Shown: piece by piece, positions 60,256 to 64,000 of the stretch
How positions within the stretch are numbered: the stretch's first letter is position 1
How the letters are laid out: each line of letters starts with the position of its first letter
Assembly: GCA_031421635.1 (NCBI GenBank)
Contig: JANOPA010000039.1
Location: forward strand, 1 to 64,000
DNA: 64,000 nt
Source of the DNA: JAPOKJ01 sp031421635
GTDB lineage: Bacteria; Pseudomonadota; Gammaproteobacteria; Burkholderiales; Burkholderiaceae_E
Direction of reading: 5' to 3'
The notes under the pieces: generated by a model
What the model was told of the DNA's origin: nothing
Database searches by the model: none
Seen by the model: only the letters and a program-made list of their open reading frames with translations
Program-made: the position numbers and the translations under genes

Positions 60256-63084
60256 ATGAACGCAATTACCCGAAAAGAGTATGCCAATCTGGAAGCTCCC
60301 GTCGTCAATATCGAGCTCAACGGCCAAAAGGTGGTGGCCCACACCAATGAAACACTCCTAAAGATCGCCAAGCGCGAAGGCATAGAGATTCCTCACCTTT
60401 GCTTTAAGGAAGGTCTGGAAGCGGTTGGCAATTGTCGCGCCTGCATGGTGGAGATCAACGGCGAGCGCGTTTTGGCACCTTCATGCTGTCGCGCGCCCAC
60501 CGAAGGCATGAAGGTCACCACCAATAGCGAACGCGCGCTCGCCTCACAAAAACTGGTGTTGGAACTTCTACTCTCCGATATGCCAGAGACCGACTACACG
60601 CGTCACAATGAAGTCGATCAATGGGCTGCAAAAATCGGTGTGAGTAAGCCTCGCTTTGAGGCACGTGCCAAGGTTCGGCAGGATCTGTCGCACCCCGCCA
60701 TTGCGGTGAACCTTGATGCCTGCATTCAATGCACGCGCTGTCAGCGTGCTTGCCGTGACGAGCAAGTCAACGACGTCATCGGTCTGGCCTTCCGAGGAGA
60801 ACACGCCAAGATTGTTTTCGACATGGACGATCCAATGGGCGCATCGAGCTGCGTCGCCTGCGGCGAGTGCGTGCAAGCTTGTCCTACCGGAGCGCTGATG
60901 CCCGCGCGCGACGTTGCGATGACCGTGCCAGACAAGCAAGTGGAATCGGTCTGCCCTTATTGCGGTGTCGGTTGCCAACTAACTTACAACGTCAAAGATA
61001 ACAAGATTCTATTCGTTGAAGGCCGCGATGGCCCGGCCAATCAGGGTCGCTTGTGCGTGAAAGGGCGATATGGTTTTGACTATGCGCATCACCCGCAGCG
61101 CCTCACCAAGCCCCTCATCCGCCGCGCCGACGCACCCAAGCATGGTGACTTCAGCATGGACCCGGATCGCGTCTTAGATGTTTTTCGGGAGGCTACCTGG
61201 GAAGAAGCTCTTGAAGTGGCCGGTGGCAAGTTAAGGAACATTCGCGACCAATACGGTAAAAAATCTTTGGCGGGCTTTGGTTCGGCCAAGGGAAGCAATG
61301 AAGAAGCCTACTTGTTTCAGAAATTAGTGCGCACTGGTTTTGGCTCGAACAATGTTGACCATTGCACCCGTCTTTGCCACGCCTCCTCAGTGGTGGCCTT
61401 ACTCGAGGGGATTGGATCAGGGGCCGTGTCCAATCCCGTGATGGATGTAACCAAGGCAGAAGTCGCCATCATCATCGGCGCTAACCCTACGGTCAATCAT
61501 CCGGTTGCTGCCACATGGATCAAGAACGCGATTCAGGCGGGCACCAAGCTTGTCGTGTGCGATCCACGTCGCTCTGACCTGGCCCGCTCCGCCCATCGAT
61601 TCCTCCAATTCAAGCCCGACACTGATGTAGCGCTACTGAATGCAATGATGCATGTCATCGTTGCCGAGAATTTGGTGAACGCAGAGTTCATCGCCAGTCG
61701 TACGATTGGCTACGACGAGCTCAAGGCCAATGTGGCCGCCTACAGCCCTGAAAAAATGGCGCCGATCTGCGGCATTGATGCTGAGACGATTCGCTACGTG
61801 GCGCGGCTCTACGCTACCTCCAAGGCTTCAATGATTTTATGGGGCATGGGCGTGTCCCAGCATGTGCATGGCACCGACAACGCGCGTTGCCTGATCGCCT
61901 TATCTCTCATGACGGGCCAGATTGGTCGGCCTGGCACGGGCCTGCATCCACTGCGTGGGCAAAACAATGTCCAGGGAGCCTCCGATGCGGGGCTCATCCC
62001 GATGATGTACCCCGACTATCAGCATGTCACGCAAGCAGCCTCTCGTGCCAAGTTCGAGAAAGCTTGGTCGCTTCCCGAAGGCACGCTTGACGATCAGCCT
62101 GGATTGACCGTCGTAGAAGTGATGCACGCCATCAAAAAAGGTGAGATTCGCGGCATGTACGTGATGGGTGAGAACCCAGCGATGTCCGACCCCGATGCCA
62201 ATCATGCACGAGAGTCTTTGGCGGCATTGGATCACTTGGTGGTACAAGATATCTTCTTGACTGAAACTTGTTATCTTGCCGACGTGATTCTGCCCGCAAG
62301 TGCTTTCCCCGAAAAAACGGGAAGCTTCACGAATACTGACCGTTTAGTGCAAATGGGTCGTCAAGCGATTGACCCACCCGGTGAGGCCAAACAAGATCTT
62401 TGGATCATCCAGCAACTCGCCGCAAAATTGGGGCTGAGCTGGAACTACCAACACGTGTCTGAAGTCTTCGACGAGATGCGTCTGACCATGCCGAGTATTG
62501 CTGGTATCACTTGGGATCGCCTGGAGCGCGAACACTCCGTCACCTACCCTTGCAAGGAAGAAGGCGACCCTGGCCAGTCCGTCGTTTTTGTAGACGACTT
62601 CCCAAGAGAAAGTGGCCGCGCTAGGTTTGTACCCGCCGATATCATTCCCGCGGATGAGCGGCCAGATGCGCAGTATCCGATGGTGCTCATCACAGGCCGC
62701 CAACTAGAACACTGGCATACCGGCAGCATGACGCGCAGAGCCACGGTATTAGACGCGCTTGAGCCGGATCCGATTGCCCTGGTGCATCCGCTCGATCTGG
62801 CCGACATGGGCGGCAAGCCTGGCGAGGTGATGACCATTCGTTCGCGTCGCGGCACGGTGTCCCTCTATGCCAGAGCCGATGACAGTTCACCCCGGGGCGC
62901 GATCTTCGTACCGTTCTGCTACTACGAAGCGGCCATCAATAAACTGACCAACGCGGCGTTGGATCCGTTCGCGAAAATTCCGGAGTTTAAGTATTGCGCG
63001 ATCCAGGCGAAGATGGGTGGCGAGGTGACGCCGGCTAGTAGTTATGGCGGCGGGTTGGCGTTCGACAGACTTCCCCAATACTGA
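60256..63084 (+). CDS. fdsA: NAD-linked formate dehydrogenase molybdenum subunit
   Basis: Oxidises formate to CO2 on a molybdopterin guanine dinucleotide cofactor. The 942 residues have a NuoG-like [2Fe-2S] domain (Cys49, Cys60, Cys63, Cys77), two ferredoxin-type clusters (CIQCTRCQRACRDE, CVACGECVQACPTG), the MopB [4Fe-4S] site (CPYCGVGCQLTYN, LCVKGRYGFDY) and the catalytic domain with Cys374-His375 in TRLCHASSV. The Cys ligates Mo and the His follows it, as in cysteine-type formate dehydrogenases. Length matches FdsA (about 959 aa). It is operonic with the fused FdsGB subunit. Confidence 0.95.
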   Translation: MNAITRKEYANLEAPVVNIELNGQKVVAHTNETLLKIAKREGIEIPHLCFKEGLEAVGNCRACMVEINGERVLAPSCCRAPTEGMKVTTNSERALASQKLVLELLLSDMPETDYTRHNEVDQWAAKIGVSKPRFEARAKVRQDLSHPAIAVNLDACIQCTRCQRACRDEQVNDVIGLAFRGEHAKIVFDMDDPMGASSCVACGECVQACPTGALMPARDVAMTVPDKQVESVCPYCGVGCQLTYNVKDNKILFVEGRDGPANQGRLCVKGRYGFDYAHHPQRLTKPLIRRADAPKHGDFSMDPDRVLDVFREATWEEALEVAGGKLRNIRDQYGKKSLAGFGSAKGSNEEAYLFQKLVRTGFGSNNVDHCTRLCHASSVVALLEGIGSGAVSNPVMDVTKAEVAIIIGANPTVNHPVAATWIKNAIQAGTKLVVCDPRRSDLARSAHRFLQFKPDTDVALLNAMMHVIVAENLVNAEFIASRTIGYDELKANVAAYSPEKMAPICGIDAETIRYVARLYATSKASMILWGMGVSQHVHGTDNARCLIALSLMTGQIGRPGTGLHPLRGQNNVQGASDAGLIPMMYPDYQHVTQAASRAKFEKAWSLPEGTLDDQPGLTVVEVMHAIKKGEIRGMYVMGENPAMSDPDANHARESLAALDHLVVQDIFLTETCYLADVILPASAFPEKTGSFTNTDRLVQMGRQAIDPPGEAKQDLWIIQQLAAKLGLSWNYQHVSEVFDEMRLTMPSIAGITWDRLEREHSVTYPCKEEGDPGQSVVFVDDFPRESGRARFVPADIIPADERPDAQYPMVLITGRQLEHWHTGSMTRRATVLDALEPDPIALVHPLDLADMGGKPGEVMTIRSRRGTVSLYARADDSSPRGAIFVPFCYYEAAINKLTNAALDPFAKIPEFKYCAIQAKMGGEVTPASSYGGGLAFDRLPQY

Positions 63085-63090
63085 CTCTCC

Positions 63091-64000
63091 ATGACCAACT
63101 CGTCCAGCCACAGTACTGCCCATTACTTCCTGGAGGGCTTAGCGGAGCTCGGCATTGAGTATGTCTTTGCCAACCTCGGCACGGATCACGTTTCTTTGAT
63201 CGAGGAGCTGGCACGGTGGGATCAAGAGGGTCGCGCCCATCCAGAATTTATTTTGTGTCCGCATGAGAATGTGGCCATGCACATGGCGGCAGGTTTCGCG
63301 GCCGTCACTGGGCGCGGACAGGCCGTGATGGTTCATGTGGACGCAGGCACCGCTAACTCTGCGATGGGCATGCACAATATGTTTCGTGCACGCTTGCCGG
63401 TCATGTTGATCGCGGGCAAGGCGCCCTTCACCTTACGCGGCGAGCTGCCCGGTTCGCGGGACAATTATGTGCACTTTGTCCAGGACCCTTTCGATATTGC
63501 GAGTCTGGTACGGCCCTATGTGAAGTGGGAATATTCCTTGCCCCATGGAGTCATCGCAAAAGAGGTACTACGGCGCGGCCATTCGGTCATGCAAAGCGAC
63601 CCTCCCGGACCGGTGTTTCTCACCTTGCCACGGGAAACTTTGGCGGCTGAAGTTGCGGCGAATCGGGTGGCAAGCTTCAATGCTGAGCGCTACGGCGCTG
63701 TGCTGGCCGGTGGCATTGATGAGCATCGCGTTGAAGCGATTGCCAAGCAATTGATGAGCGCCAACGAGCCTTTGGCCGTGACCGCCTACCTGGGTCGTAA
63801 GGCCGAGGCCGTCACTGCGCTTGAAGACCTCGCCATGCTCAGCGGGCTACGGGTCTTCGAGTTCAGCCCAAGCTACATCAACATCTCTCGCAGCTCGCCT
63901 TGCTTTGGTGGTTTTGACCCGGCTAAAGCCATGGCGACCTCAGATCTTGGCCTACTCCTCGACGTGGATGTACCTTGGCTACCCAAGTTCGCGCAGGAGA
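63091..64000 (+). CDS. Thiamine diphosphate-dependent enzyme (3' partial)
   Basis: ATG 63091 opens a frame that stays open through the window end (303 codons). It has the N-terminal ThDP pyrimidine-binding domain with the catalytic-type Glu in CPHENVAMHMAAGFAAVTG, then DAGTANSAMGMHNMFRARLPVMLIAG and RDNYVHFVQDPFDIASLVRPYVKWEY, and starts the middle domain after LPRETLAAE. It resembles acetolactate synthase/benzoylformate decarboxylase-like proteins rather than classic oxalyl-CoA decarboxylase, whose SAPGFLNG region is not matched. It begins 6 bp after fdsA, so it belongs to the same operon. With frc beside it, decarboxylation of oxalyl-CoA or a related acyl-CoA is plausible but unproven. Confidence 0.85.
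   Translation, partial: MTNSSSHSTAHYFLEGLAELGIEYVFANLGTDHVSLIEELARWDQEGRAHPEFILCPHENVAMHMAAGFAAVTGRGQAVMVHVDAGTANSAMGMHNMFRARLPVMLIAGKAPFTLRGELPGSRDNYVHFVQDPFDIASLVRPYVKWEYSLPHGVIAKEVLRRGHSVMQSDPPGPVFLTLPRETLAAEVAANRVASFNAERYGAVLAGGIDEHRVEAIAKQLMSANEPLAVTAYLGRKAEAVTALEDLAMLSGLRVFEFSPSYINISRSSPCFGGFDPAKAMATSDLGLLLDVDVPWLPKFAQE

Overview
The window reads like a chromosomal segment of a betaproteobacterium of the order Burkholderiales. The evidence is the three tripartite-tricarboxylate (Bug-type) periplasmic binding proteins plus a remnant of a fourth, many CoA-dependent catabolic genes, a TRAP transporter, several glutathione S-transferases, an NAD-linked molybdenum formate dehydrogenase, and moderate GC with ATG/GTG/TTG starts. 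I see no rRNA, tRNA, transposase, integrase or CRISPR array. Coding density is high; only one stretch over 300 bp (9074-9445) lacks an intact gene, and it holds gene remnants.

Layout. 1-2113: 3' part of a YghU-type glutathione transferase, then argG. 2195-9073: a small membrane protein, a PAS histidine kinase/NarL-type response regulator pair, and a cyanate operon (NrtA/CmpA-like binding protein, permease, ATPase, cynS) followed by a DUF1348 gene. 9074-13137: decayed region, then a flavin hydroxylase-like gene, an MDR oxidoreductase that has lost its Rossmann core, a DHFR-like reductase and a Bug protein. 13384-14076: dienelactone hydrolase. 14098-22748 (minus): acyl-CoA catabolic operon resembling liu/atu clusters (HMG-CoA-lyase-like, GST, biotin carboxylase beta and alpha, enoyl-CoA hydratase, two acyl-CoA dehydrogenases). 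22952-30730 (minus): CBS protein, NTF2-like protein, and a branched-chain-type ABC transporter with an embedded acyl-CoA synthetase. Together these two blocks look like an uptake-activation-carboxylation-cleavage pathway for a branched carboxylic acid.

30848-34417 (minus): sbcB, an unknown protein and an M20 peptidase. 34669-38522 (plus): TRAP transporter and a TauD-type dioxygenase with no ordinary start codon. 38621-44941 (minus): FadH-like reductase, acyl-CoA dehydrogenase and two unrelated CoA transferases. 45030-52180: DUF3617 and DUF455 proteins, an operon with a dienelactone hydrolase-rhodanese fusion, GST and Bug protein, then GST, FAH-family and PanE-like genes.

52442-64000 is the most interesting part: a TctCBA transporter, an FNR-like regulator with an E-x2-S-R recognition helix, a stand-alone PAS protein, formyl-CoA:oxalate CoA-transferase (Frc), an NAD-linked formate dehydrogenase made from a fused FdsG-FdsB subunit plus the molybdenum subunit, and a ThDP-dependent enzyme cut by the window end. 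Palindromes TTGAT-N4-ATCAA (before tctC) and TTGAC-N4-GTCAA (beside the regulator) suggest that one FNR-like regulator could control transport and oxidation of oxalate or a related C2 acid.
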